DNA of 64,000 bases from the NCBI RefSeq assembly GCF_963576615.1, contig NC_088711.1:38560621-38624620 (forward strand). Direction: 5' to 3'. This document shows, piece after piece, positions 35,921 to 49,117 of this stretch; within the stretch, counting starts at the first letter, position 1; the number at the start of each line of letters is the position of its first letter. The stretch is from Watersipora subatra. Lineage: Eukaryota > Bryozoa > Gymnolaemata > Cheilostomatida > Watersiporidae. The notes under the pieces are model-generated. The model was given only the letters and a program-made list of their open reading frames with translations. It was not told the DNA's origin and did no database searches. The translations under genes and the position numbers were made by a program.

Positions 35921-38582
35921 GTTGGCTACAGTCATATTAAATAATTTGTCCTTGTATTAATCGAAAGTTCTGAACCATTATATAAAAGTTTTCTAGAAAG
36001 CTTACACTTTGGTCTATAGCCCTACTTTGCTATATCATATCTGATAGAAAAGTTTGAAAATTCAATTGTTAATTCATCGACGTTGTATATTACTATACAA
36101 TAATTACACCTAGCTTCAAGTTCAGAGAGAGATTTCAGTCACATGTGAAATCCTGGTCATATTTCAATCCAACTATTCAAAACTATCACCGCAGTCATCT
36201 TTGAAATGATTTAAAGTTTTGTTTGCTTAAAACCTTTGAAATGTGGTGTTGGTATTTTTTGTGATTTCTATTTGTATAATAATACGAGTGAATCTGTCAA
36301 GGCAGCCAAAAACTTTCTGTATTCTTTTTTATGCCAAGTAATACATAGCTTTAAATCTATTTTTACATTTAGGAGTTCTCTGTGAAATAAGCAACAATAA
36401 TATTGGGATTTAATCTATTCATGAACTCTCACATCTTAAAACAAGAATCATATCAGGTTGGCATTTTCCTGTTATGATTGGAGCCAGAGTTAAACCAAAA
36501 TAAAAGCTCAACTGCTACAAGTGTTTTAGTAAAACCTGATAAAACTTTAGAGAAACAATAATATTTTGACCAGTGATGGGAAAATATAATAGCTTTAAAA
36601 GGCACACAGCTTGTTTACCATCTTTTTCCAACAGGGCCTTATAAAGTTGCACATGGTCGGGTTAGCCAAGGTGTGAAATTGGTGCGTCATAGTTTTTTAA
36701 GATCTGTCCACATCTAAAAAAACGGTAATAGTATATTTTATAAAAAAAAACCTTGGAACATGTTAAATAGTTGTACTACTACATTTCTTTCAGTAAAACA
36801 TACTGCATTGTAAATGCATGCTGCATTTTTTTTTATACTTAATAGTTTTAGTAGAAACATGTATTGTTATTATTTTACCATATATTGTCACTACAATGTA
36901 TTACCTAACCAATAAAAATAGTATGATGCTCTTTTCCTTGTATAATCATGTCTGTTTTTCATTATTTAAATAAAAAACAGGGACATAGGTATTTAAGTAA
37001 CTTGATATTTGTAAATCATTTTCAGACATGTGTTGTCATTCATGATTGTAGTGTCCCATGATTCACACCTTCCAAGATAACTGTTTGAGACATTGAATTA
37101 GGTAAAGCTAAAGTCTAAGTTAATCAACAACCAGCATATGTGGTCAGGGATCTTTGAATATCTTATGCTTTAAAACTCAGCCAACTCACAGAAGTTTTAC
37201 AAAGTTGAATACAAGCCACAAAAAAAGTTTTGTGATGTCCCAATATTTACACATGTTGCACTTCATAGCTCCAAAACTACTATTTTGAAAGCAGTGAACT
37301 TTATATTATTTGAAAACCAAGAAAACACTAGATCGATTAGCTCAAAAAGTTTTATAACGGAAGCAAATGTGCATGTGTAGTTGGCATCAAGTAACTCTAA
37401 ATGTCCAATCGTTATTTATGAACACGCCCATATTATATGAACATTTATCATCATTTACATGTATACATGATATTACCAGTAATAGTTCCTTACTGATTGT
37501 TAGCCTGTTTTAATAGTTTGATAATTTAAACAGGAGATGTCGGCTTGTCTGGCTATATTAAAATCTCACAACAGTATGCAAGTATGCCAGCTATTAGTCA
37601 ACTGCTCTCCAACAACATCAATGAGGGTCCAAACAGACATTTTTCCCATTCTTTGATGTTCATTTTTTGACAAATAGGTGCCTAAAACATAAACTTAAAA
37701 CAGACATATCTGTCAATTTATATAAATATCATCTCATTTGTGCCAAAAAAGAGTTTTAAGCAGGTTATCAAGTTTGGCACATTTTTGTTAATGTGCTGTG
37801 AGATATGTAAATGAGAGTGTGTCAGGTGAATGAGCACTGGGCAACATTTGCCTCTTTCTAGTAGTCAGAGCCTAATAAGTATCTGGTAGTAAACCTATTA
37901 CCTTTGTATGTTGCACAGTCAAATAGAAATCATGTGCTTTGTAGTGGTGAAGTGTGATCAATAAAATTTTAAAGGATTAATCCCCTATAAATACAATATT
38001 AAAATACAGTGTTTTACTGCCTAGTTTGTCTTGAAGAAAAAATATCAATCATATTAGTTTTTTACCCTAGTTTGTTAGAAAAAATGATTTTGTTAATAAA
38101 ATAGGATTTTTTTTCTGGTCAAATTAAATTACAACAACCTAATATATAGACAAAAAAAATAATTGGTTAACTCATTTGATTGCGCAATACTTGCTATAGT
38201 CGTAAAATTGCCTTGTTTTAGATATTTATATTTACAAAACAAAATGTTTGTTTTATGTTGCATCAAATAGTTGTCACAGTTACGGTATTTGATAGAACAA
38301 TTTATTAGATGTCTATAAAGCCTTTAAAATGAACTTCCATGTTCCTAGACCTTTAGGATGCTTCAAAGCGAGTCTTCTTTATCCTTTCATTGTTATTAGT
38401 TTAAATATTTAGTAGCTTACTAAACTATAACATTATGAATCTCATTTTAACTTAATCAGTAAACAATCAAAAATGTTGATCCAGCGGGTGTATAACACAT
38501 TGACCTGGTTAAAAAAAAGGAGAAGCTAATCTAAGATAAGCTTTTTTATGAATTGATTTTTATTTATTAGAAAGTTTGTGTA

Positions 38583-39894
38583 TCTATATATACATCTCAG
38601 AGTTTGCGGTCTGCACAGTTACGCCAATAAAGTTTTAAGAGCTTCGTTTTAAGCTCTGTACTAGATTTGAACTCAGGAAGATTGCAACCACATGTTTGCA
38701 AACACGCACCAACCATAAGGCTCTAAATATTCTTAGCTATTTTATCTACAGCAGCGTTTTCACTAAATGGGGATGCGTGTTGTGTTATTGAGTAATATTA
38801 TCTTTTGCATTGTTTTTATTTTTTTAATTTTTCAAAGTCTTTTCAGAATTCATTACCTACATGTATTTCTCTGGTTTGTAATTTTCAAATGTGACGTTTC
38901 AATTTCAAATGTTCTACTGCCACTTCTACTTTCTGGCTCTCCCTCATGGCAATCGCTAAGAACTACCAAATTTAAAGCTTTTACATCTCAATTGCATCTA
39001 CATTCTCTCATCTACATTCTCTCATCTACATTCTCTCATCTACATTCTCTCATCTACATTCTCTCATCTACATTCTCTCATCTACATTCTCTCATCTACA
39101 TTCTCTCATCTACATTCTCTCATCTACATTCTCTCATCTACATTCTCTCATCTACATTCTCTCATCTACATTCTCTCATCTACATTCTCTCATCTACATT
39201 CTCTCATCTACATTCTCTCATCTACATTCTCTCATCTACATTCTCTCATCTACATCTACATTCTCTCATCTACATTCTCTCATCTACATTCTCTCATCTA
39301 CATTCTCTCATCTACATTCTCTCATCTACATTCTCTCATCTACATTCTCTCATCTACATTCTCTCATCTACATTCTCTCATCTACATCTACATTCTCTCA
39401 TCTACATTCTCTCATCTACATTCTGTCGCTGTTGAATCAGACAAAACATCCGACAAAAGGATTTCGATGTTTCATTTTAATATTTTTATCGAGAGGTACT
39501 GGTGTCGTTGTTTAAAGGTTTGATGGATAGTTTTGGTTACCACAGTAAATTTTTTACACACACTTGTATCTAATCGTTGTTATTATTACTTGAAAATAAT
39601 CATAATTTTTATTTTGTCTTTTTTAGCTCATAACAATTGTATCATGTCAAATAATTTTTTGTAGTAATCATTGTAATAAAACAGACTATTTAGCTATTAC
39701 TTGCTAATTATTTCACATTTAAACACCTTTACGTTTGTTTTATTTTTCTCTTAACTTATTTGAACTGCAAAAAACACTTTTCTCATGATATGAAGTTTAA
39801 AAGTTATAATCGTAAATGTTTTTTATGTTAAATAAAAACCAACATTCTATCCAACAACTTTTTACTACCCGGGCAACGCCCAGCATTATCATAG
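38583..39894 (+). mobile_element. Helitron-like element with an internal minisatellite
   Basis: It starts TCTATATATACATCTC after an A (38582). It ends with a GGGCAACGCCC hairpin (39871-39881) and CATAG before T, a worn CTAG end. The interior is homologous to 62381-62935 (shared AATGTGACGTTTCAATTTCA). A tRNA-like minus-strand segment lies at 38662-38724. Units 2 and 3 keep only its first part. No coding capacity. Confidence 0.5.
38996..39424 (+). repeat. 14-bp minisatellite, about 30 copies
   Basis: Nearly perfect CTACATTCTCTCAT units, with two extra 6-bp CTACAT steps. Because 14 is not a multiple of 3, every frame stays open and gives a 14-residue protein repeat; the resulting 222-residue frame is not a gene. 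The related copy at 62.4-62.9 kb lacks the array. Confidence 0.95.
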
Positions 39895-42800
39895 TAAATA
39901 GTAATTGGTAGAAGTCTGTTTTAGTGGTATGCCCATACTTGTCATTCTACATTCAAAAAAATAACTTTTATGATTCTCTTTGCATTCATTTGAAGATGTT
40001 TAGCTGGATTACTGCATGAATTAGAAGTGTATACTACTGACTGAGAAAATCATCTAATTTAAGCACTAGTTAATCTTTATTTAAATACATATATTAAATT
40101 AAACAACAAACAATTTGAACACTGCATATATTTAGCTGTTAGTTTGGAACTACTTCTAGCGCTTATAATCCGTGCATCAAAAACCAATACATATAACAAT
40201 GGCAGTCTCAAGTTTCTCTGCAAAAAACTTCTTGTTTAATGCTTGTTGGATCACTTTGAATTTTCAGCAATTCAAAATTTGTTGAAAGCCTCTATGTTTT
40301 AGTTGGAATTACATGTCAACAAGTAAAATACTTGTTAACCATTACATAGAGTGTATAGATGCCTACTAGCTCGTTGAGCCTTCACCTTAATTTTTAGTTT
40401 TCTTGGTGTTTTGAAGTATATTTACAAACATATTTGACTTTAGTTCTTGGAATGAAAATTTTAGAAAAGAGTTTTAATGAACTTTGTAGTCTGGTGTCCT
40501 AAAAACTAAACAAGATAACTGCTATTTTGTTAGAAATAATAGACTTTGTTCTTTAGAAATAAAATGCAAAAAAGATTGAGCTTTCAATTATTTTCTTATC
40601 AACTATATTAACAAGTAGACATTTAAGTAACGGAAAATAACTTTATAACCTTTAAAATATTGAGTAAGTAATCGAAACAATTTTTAAAGTATTCGATGAT
40701 GTAGATCAACAAGTTGAAATTCTTGAGTGTACATACAATGAGTTCATTTCCAAAAACCAGTTGTTTCCAAATTTTGGGAAATTCAAAGTTTTGGCTCTGA
40801 TAGAATGGTCTAGCCACAAGTTTTAACATAAAGCAATTTTTTTGAGCTCAACAAATTATTCTCAATATAAAACGCCATAGAGAAATAGCTTTGGTTCTAA
40901 ATCTAGTTATTTTTATGGTTAATTTTAATCTAAAATCTAAAATTCTTATAAGCTACCTTAATCATCGTAGAATTTTATACTTGTTCTGATGGAGTTAATT
41001 AATGCCAAACATTTTTTGGCTGACATACGCTTGCTATTTTTATTGCGAACCCTGTATTACTGCTTATGTCATAGAAATTCAATTCAAACTAGTTTGGAAT
41101 CAGTAGAAAATTCTGCACAAAAATCAACACATTTGACAAACAAAATAGGTGTTTATTGTGTTTTGTCTTTGTGAATCGGACCTCAAAAAAGCTCTATCAT
41201 TCTTGCAGTTTCACCCAAACACAAACACTTTTTATCTAACACAAAATATAGTTATCACAAATATCTACACATAATGCTGAAGAATTAGACAAGCAAAAAT
41301 GTGTTTATGTTCCTGTTTGCAATTTTACTTCTCATCTATCATAAACCTAAAATAAAATAATTGGAATATTATGCTGTGAATTCGAAGTAAAAAACATGAA
41401 CTAAATAGAATTTGTTGGCAATATAATAACACAGTATCCTAAATTTATTGAGCAAAAACTTTGAGTAAATTTGTTACCTCTGTGATTTGCGATCGACGTT
41501 TTTGTAAATGTACTAAAACAAGGCGCTGTGAAGGCTTTTCGGCAGAATGAATGATGCATGTGGGCCCAGGGCCAAGTATAAGAGCGTTGCACAACCATTC
41601 AACTTCTATAATTATTGGGAATAAACTAGGATGTCCTAAGACATACTCTTTTCTGTGATAATGGGAGAAAGTGCCAGTCAAGATGAAATATCCCAAACTT
41701 ATACCAGATTTTGCCACTTAGGTAATTTCTAAAACCTATGAACTTTAACTTGTCACTAAAAATGAAGTTCTTTGTTTTTTAGTTGACATAATGGCCTCAG
41801 AAAAATTATTTGCTAAAAATGTCACTTACTATATATTAATCATTTAACATAAACCGTTATAGCTCTCAAATTCATAACAATGTTGTGTAAACTCTTTTGC
41901 CTATTAGTTGAGCAACTACATATTTATTCACCTCTACTCAAATTAGTTTGTGTAAACTCAATCAATAGCACACGCCAAGAAGGATATCAGCTACTGTGAA
42001 ACACATAGATTTTATTTCTGACTATTGAATCAATATGCCTTGATATCTGGTAATATTTAGGGTTTATAATATATTTTTTAATATCAGCAACTTCACGACA
42101 CATCAATAATAGATTTTAGCCTATAGCAATAGCAGATATGCCAAGGAGCATATTGAACTGTTGTAAAGCACATTGATTTTATTTTAAAGTATGAAAAAAA
42201 TTTGCCTTGACTTTTGGTAATATTTAGGGTTTGTGATGTTCCTTTTAATATCAGAGATTATTGGCACATTATTAATAAGTTTTAGCATGTTCTAATAACC
42301 ATGGCATCTATAAAGTTGATAAAATGACAGCTATAAATACCTTGCTGAACTTTCTGTTATTTTATTAATATAGACAAGCTAAAGCTGTCACTATAAGGAT
42401 AACACTATACTATAGTAAAACTTTCAACCCTATCAGCATGAAAGTTGGATGTTTTTGATATATGTTTGTTTTTTGTTGCTATGCTATGTATATAACTAGT
42501 TACAGAACATATTAAGAAAATTCATCATTATCTCCAAAGAAACATAAATATTCAATATAAATGCACCAAAAAGAAGGTCAGATTTGAGCTGTCCCGTATA
42601 TGAGAGGTTTACAAAACAAAATGTTAAATGTTTTATGTGTTGTTCAGCCTAATACCTGCACATTTAAGGAATCTGATTGAAATTATGTGATGCTAATGTA
42701 ATTCACGCTTGGTTTTTGTTAGCAAGACTCTTCGCTCACTACTTTCGAACTTTACGTTTTCAAGGTTGTTATAGTGGTTAACTATTAGTTTCAAACATGT

Positions 42801-43688
42801 AACAACAATTATATGACTACTACCAGTTTAAGTAATTAAACAAAAATGACAAGTATTTGGATCGGCTTGTGGCAACTTTATACAGTGTATTACGTGTATA
42901 CCGAGTCAAAATTTAGCGTTGTCTAGTCTCAATACCTACAGATATTTACATAAACAACTGTACAAAGTTGCTACAACATACTATGTTGCTATGTACTAAG
43001 TTGCTATCAAAATACTTGCTTTCATATTTAACGAAAATGTAAAGATTTTTCCTCGTGAACTTCTTAACGGATTGACCTTTTAATCATGTTGACAAAAACT
43101 TTGGTATATCAAAATAAACAAGACATTGATTTTACAAAGAGTCTTATTACATCCAATGTCTGGTGAAACCTTTATCCAGCTGGTCAGAGTTACTACCAGA
43201 ATCATAAAGGATACAATGCAAAATATTATTGGTTTGAAATGCTTTGATCTGAGTTCCAAACATTTTTAGAAAGTGCAATCTATGTGAGTATAGCCATATT
43301 ACTGCATCAGCAACACATCCAAACATTTTTTTCAAATTTTTCTTTGAGCTATAAATAATTTCAAATCTGTTTTTAGTTTTATGAGCTTTTATTCAAAGAC
43401 TCTAGCATACCACCACTCAGGCCAGGGAGGTGTGATCAATTATTTTTTAAGGTTTGGCATTTGTTTTGGACACATTTTTTTTAATGAAAATTGCTTTGAT
43501 CTTATTTGTCTATTTTCTATTTTAATAAAAGACACAAATAAATGTAGCCATACTAATCAAGTGTCAACAAATTGAAATTTCTTCTGCATACCTTTTGAAG
43601 CCAAGTTATAAATATTTTCAAGTAGGCTACAAACTCATGAGTTTTTGATTGATTATTAAAATGATAATGAAAACACAGACATTGCGTC
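39895..43688. other. Upstream part of unit 4, no gene seen
   Basis: Blocks conserved with units 1 (39.9-40.2 kb), 2 and 3. Short frames at 40623, 41401 and 41445 are not kept in the other units. Confidence 0.45.
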
Positions 43689-43780
43689 ATGTTTATGCAC
43701 ATGATTGATGAGTGTTTACATGTATAAAAAGAGTGACAACAGCCTTAGAGATCAGTTCATCTTCAACAACCAAAGAATCT
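43689..43780 (+). promoter_or_regulatory. Promoter and non-coding exon 1 of peptide gene copy 4
   Basis: TATAAAAA at 43723 lies 31 nt before A 43754 of TCAGTT. Exon 1 is 43754-43780 (27 nt), then GTAAGT. Module at 43689-43712 with TGTTTAT and TGATTGAT. Confidence 0.8.
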
Positions 43781-44319
43781 GTAAGTAAGTCTAATAATCA
43801 AGCATTATGCTCAAGTGCTAAAAGATATGACTGCTACAGTAATATTATAAGTTAATTGTTCTCATTGATTCTCTTTAATACTGCAAAAGCATTTAGATTT
43901 CAAAATGAACTAACATAACATGCTGCACTGGATTTGCCTAAAAGAAAAGAACTAGCACATTTCTACTTCATTGGTCAAGATACTCACTGACTAATAGTAT
44001 CAAATCTTTTTAAAATATATTTCAGCTTTTCTGATAGCCATTTGACCGACATTCATAAAAGTTTTGATCAAAGGAAACTGATAAAAAATTTACTTGTGTT
44101 TATATACATCTTTTGTAGAGTCTTACTGTCAAACCAGTCATTTTACTGGCTAACAATATCAAAGTATTCTTAAATCTATTTGAGTTTTTCATTAAAGCAT
44201 GTGGCTGTTTTTCGTGGTTATTTTGATTGATGGATAATAGCAGATAATTTACTGGAGAATATAGACTATATCTATTGTAGACTCTCACTGTGAAACTAGT
44301 CAAACAATTGTCATCGAAT

Positions 44320-44657
44320 ATGAAGTTTTTGGTAATCCTTATGATTCTCTGTCTTGCTCTCCTGCAACTTACCGTTGGATACGGTGGTTTCGGGTAAGTT
44401 TGTGTTAATACTTCTATCATAGATGAAGTGACAAAGTTAATAAGAATCCATTATGTCATTGGAATGATGTTAAAACATAGGATCGTACCTAATTTCTAAC
44501 ATGTTTTTAAATTCAATGTAGGGGTGGATATGGTAGAGGATTTGGTAGAGGTTATGGAGGATATGGTAGAGGATATGGTAGAGGATATGGAGGATATGGA
44601 GGATATGGAGGCTATGGAAGATACGGAAGAGGTGGATTTGGAGGTTTCAGAGGCTAA
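44320..44657 (+). CDS. Secreted Gly/Tyr/Arg-rich peptide, copy 4 (2 coding exons)
   Basis: Coding exons are 44320-44393 and 44522-44657 (210 nt, 69 aa), with a 128-nt intron. The exon 2 protein is identical to copy 3. The mature part is GRGFGRGYGGYGRG-type units and ends GRGGFGGFRG. The TAA is in exon 3 (exon ends 44685). The frame after the stop stays open through nine codons and across the exon 3/exon 4 splice, ending SGFY. Intron 1 (500 nt) is shorter than in copies 2 and 3, and intron 3 is 335 nt. Secretion is supported by the signal peptide; function is not shown. Confidence 0.85.
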
Positions 44658-45020
44658 CCTATTCGGGTTTATGTCAGCGGCTTTTGTAAGTATAAATATG
44701 CTGCAGTTCTTATGTTACAATAATAATTGAGAAAGTTTATACTGATAAAAATGTCTTATCACAAAACTATAAAAACAATAAGAATTCCAGTTGTTTTAGC
44801 AACAATTAAGTTTATGTGAACATATAAACAGTGGATGGTTAATTACGTATAACAGCAAACTAAAAAATTCGTTTTAGCCATTGTTCTACTATATCAGTTT
44901 CAAAGTAAATGTAAACAAATTAAAATTTTCTATTTATTTTCATTTTATTGTTACCTCGGCTTGGCTTAGCTTTAGCCTTAATATTCACAGTATTACCTGT
45001 AATTACTCTTATTATTGCAG

Positions 45021-45180
45021 ACTAGACATACTACGACAAAAGTTCTTCTCAAACACCTTTCTTCTTCTGAAGCTCATCCAAGAGTAGCTGACTGCCTGTT
45101 GCTCACTCTTTAAAAGTAGAGTTCAAATAGGCCAACCATATTATGTTTTATTATGGGCAATGAAGCATAACTGTGATATA
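45021..45180 (+). other. Exon 4 (3'UTR) of copy 4
   Basis: It follows TTATTGCAG and starts ACTAGACATAC. The conserved poly(A) position has AATGAA (45159). Confidence 0.6.
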
Positions 45181-45189
45181 TTAAAAATT

Positions 45190-48100
45190 ATTTAGTGAGG
45201 TTTTAGTTATTTTAAATATAATTTTTCCTAACAAAAAACTTCATTTGTTTTATGTCTCATCCATAAATAAACCAAGTCCATAAATAGAAACCTGACAGCA
45301 TAAGTGAAATATGGTATTAAGCAAAATAGTTAGCAGTACATTTTGAGTGTAAACACTTGAGTTTAATAATTACAACAACTAACAAATAGCTTTCAACCTG
45401 GGTACGTAAAAACCAGCTACAAATTTCAACTGCAGGTTTTTCCTAAATTAGCTTATCAGTTATTTACTATTCTGATCAGAAGCAGCTACCAATGAACCCG
45501 TGTATTCTACTAGTGTACTTTATAAACATGTGCCAAGTAATGCACTTTTTTTACTAATCAGTTTGAATCACCTTTTAATATAAAATGTTGCTATAATGAA
45601 AGCTATCCATTATTAAAATTTAAAATCACAATGAAGTATTTCTTTTACAAAACAGCCAGCTGCACACTCAATTTAAATACAAATTAAATATTCTTTTAGC
45701 TGAATTGTATAAATGTAGTTGATTTATTAATAACTAGTAAATGCCAAAAGCAAGTTTAAGCCATTCAGCTGTGTTTTTAAGAAGAGTGATGAACCTTACG
45801 TGCTGAATTTTGGTGTTTATTTTGTTTCACTCAAAATGATATTTTTGCAAATTTTATTTTTTCTACATTCACAGCCTTTGTAGAATTTGACTCAATTAAG
45901 TTAATTATGAGATAAAAAGTTAAGACACCAATGCTTTAAAATAAAAAAACCACTATGTTATACTAATAACTTTAGCAACAATTTTTACAACAGATATTTA
46001 AAACAATTGAATATGTTATCACATATGCTCTATGTTCATAGTCAAGTGTACTGTAAATGAACTATAATGTAAACTTTGTATAAAATATCATTATATTTTA
46101 TATAAGCTATCTTTAAAGTTACATAATCAGTCATGTAAAATTTATGTAAACAGTTTTGTAAATTTTATATAACTTATCATGTGAACCTTATATAAACTAT
46201 CATGCACATTTAATACTCCTGTCAATAGAAAAAAAATTTAGTCTAACTTAAATATGGCGCAAGGACATCCAAACTTGGCAACTTAATTGGTTAATTAATT
46301 CACCCTTTTATTGAAACTCTTGTAGCTTTTCAAATGTCTTTGATGACGTTATATATAAGTCAAAGATATTTTTTGTAACTTTGTAAAAAAATTTTATAGC
46401 TATATTATTTGGTGAGGAACATCATTGCCTACAAGTATGCGTCAATATTTTGATAAAAATGTTTATAGCTCAGGAAATCACATGAAATGTGCTTCATAAT
46501 GATGTTTCACATTACTTTTTAAAGAGTTCATATAACACATGTATATGAACTCAAAACAACAGTTTTAGTTCATCGCGAGACCTTCTTTACTAAATCTTGC
46601 ATAACCTGGGCATATATAACCCAATTTAAAAAAATTAAAATGCATTAAAATCCTCGGAAATTGCTGATTTTAAATCTTTAAATAACTCAAAAATGTTGTT
46701 TTAGCACGGGTGTACATTTTGACTGCCTGGTCACATACTTTATAATTGGTTTAGCTATGATATAAATACCTTCAAAAATCTAAACCAATTGGCAATTCAG
46801 GAAATGCACATCAAATTGACCTTGTTAAAAGTTAGCTGAACCACCCCGCCATGATTCCGATGAGAAACGATGCATTCTGACTTGATGTATATTCATCAAA
46901 TTATACATGCTGAAATCTAGCTATTGTTTACTTCACGTTACAATGTAATTGATCACTTATTTTCTATCTCATTATTTCATACAAAATGTAGTTGTAACAC
47001 TAAAAAGTGTCGCATAATGTTATTTTTCTCTGATACTTTCTTCGTCCAAAAAATGAAGTCAAGAACCACTATTACATTAATCACATGAGCTCTTTTCATT
47101 TCAGAAATTTTATTCATTTATTGGCATTCTCACACTACTGCCAGTCATTGAGTTATTATCAATTCATGGTTACTTCAACGACATTAACAGGTTGTCGGTA
47201 ATAAATAGCGATTATCGTGATCTGTTTAATATCAGTAATTTGTTGAAGCGTCAATCAGTCAATCATGTGCCAAAAGCTGAGACCCTTTATATAAAATATT
47301 TGGCCTTCAGTTTTTTTATTGTGCAATTTAAAATAGTGCTTAAATTTTGAGACTATCTCACTTCCTAGCAACAATATAGAGTTTTTGTATCCGCAAGCAT
47401 GTTAACCTGGAAGTTTTTAACGTCTGGCTGCATAGCGCAATTACGTTTGGTTGTAAAAAAGTGATATTTTTAGCCAGTATAGATAAAATATCTCTAGTTT
47501 AAAATAGCAAATATACAAAAATATTACAAAACATGTATTGAGAAGGACAGTTTAAGAAGGCATGCAAAAACAACTTATTCTAGAAGTATGGTTGCCAATG
47601 TAATTAAAATTCTTTATTAACTAATTTCATACTTCACTTATATAACGTGTGTGACTTTTAATTCTGATCAGTTTCAAATCAATAATTGTTCAAAAGGTCA
47701 AAGAAGAATACCAAAACAAAACCTTGGTTCAAAATAGATCCCAATCTCCTACTTATGTCCAGTAGTGGCTCAACTGGATCCACTCGTATTTCATCATTTG
47801 TCCCTGGATTAATTAAAAGTTCTGAGCCATTTTATAAGAGTTTTCTAGAACGCTTACACTTTGGTCTAAAGCCCTACTTTGATATATCATATCTGAAAAA
47901 AGTGTGAAAAATTGATGTATTAATTCATCGACATTGTATATTACCATACAATATTTACACCTAGCCTCAAGTTCACTTAGAGATTTCAGTTGCTTTAAAA
48001 ATCCTGGTCATATTTCAATCCAACTATTCAAAACGAGTGCCGCATTCATCTTTGAAATGAATTAAAGTTTTGTTTGCTTAAAGCCTTTGAACTGTGGTGT

Positions 48101-48350
48101 TGCTATTTTTGTGATCTATATTAGTATAGCAATACGAGTGAATGTGTCAAGGCAGCCAAAAATCTTTCTGTATTCCTTTTTATTCCAAGTTATAAATAGC
48201 TTCAAATTTATTTTTACATTCAGGAGTTTTCCATGAAACAAGCAACAATAATATTGGGATTTAATCTATTCATGAACTCTCACATCCTAATACAGGAATC
48301 GTATTTAGTTGGTAATTTTATTTTATGATTGGAGCCAGTGTTATACCAAA
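45190..48350. other. Unit 4 tail, no gene seen
   Basis: Homologous to the unit 2 and unit 3 tails. It contains the 22-bp repeat (46060-46210) and a private insert at 46532-46735 between TTCATATAA and TTATAATTGG. No frame is kept. Confidence 0.5.
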
Positions 48351-48561
48351 ATAATAAAAAAATTGTTTGAAATGCTTTGATCTGTATTACTCATCATTTT
48401 TGTTAATATGCATAGTCATGCCAACTCATATGTATACTCAGCCAAACAAATTCTTTCATATCTTACTATGCCAAGTTATAAATAATTTCAAATCTATTTT
48501 AAATTCATTAATTCTTTGATTGATCATTTCAAAGACTTTGAAAGACTTTGATCATGAACTC

Positions 48562-48653
48562 ATGTTTATCCATATGATTAATGAGAGGTTATTTGTATAA
48601 ATAGAGTGGCATCAGTCTCTGAGTTCAGTTCAACTTCAACAGCAGAAATATTT
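48562..48653 (+). promoter_or_regulatory. Promoter and non-coding exon 1 of peptide gene copy 5
   Basis: TATAAATA at 48596 lies 31 nt before A 48627 of TCAGTT. Exon 1 is 48627-48653 (27 nt), then GTAAGT. Module at 48562-48585 with TGTTTAT and TGATTAAT. Confidence 0.8.
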
Positions 48654-49117
48654 GTAAGTACCTTCTTTAATATACAAAGGGTTCTCAGTAGAATCAGCTG
48701 CTTGTATATATAATATATCAGAGTGCCACTATCAATATACTGCTCTTGCTATTTTTTGCTACACAAAAATTGTAGGTAAACTTTGCAAAAAAGATAGTAT
48801 AACATAAATTTTCTTCTGAATTTGTTTAGGAAAACAGCATTGATGATTTTTTGAATAAATATTTAAGGCTTTTAGTCCCATTAAATTAGGAATTTCTTGC
48901 ACCTAGAAGCATTTTATTATTGAAATATTAGTCTAAGACTGTTCATAAATTCATCTTCTTAGGTCTTTACAGGTTTTTTATGTTGTCTTCAATCTAGTAG
49001 TGGGTTAGAGATTTTTTGGGGTAACTAGATTTATTGCTACACTATCAAAATATTATTTAATGATTAAATATCTTTATATTTTAGAACATCTTGTCAACAA
49101 CTAAAAAAATTGCTAAT

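Larger units (their letters stand above)
27350..37435 (+). repeat. Segmental duplication unit 3 (carries peptide gene copy 3)
   Basis: The cleanest unit at about 10.1 kb: block X (27.39-28.85 kb), block Y (28.86-29.8 kb, missing in unit 2), block Z, gene, tail. It contains one private insertion of about 1.0 kb (34912-35920). Confidence 0.75.
37435..48350 (+). repeat. Segmental duplication unit 4 (carries peptide gene copy 4)
   Basis: Same order as unit 3: block X (37.48 kb), block Y (40.44-41.1 kb), block Z (41.2-43.69 kb), gene, tail. It keeps 39.9-40.4 kb, which matches unit 1 but is absent from units 2 and 3. It has a private insertion of about 200 bp at 46532-46735. Confidence 0.75.

Noticed and set aside
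38767-39435. 222-residue open frame with a 14-residue repeat
   Set aside because: It is the translation of a 14-bp minisatellite inside a Helitron-like element; all frames are open there and there is no gene context.
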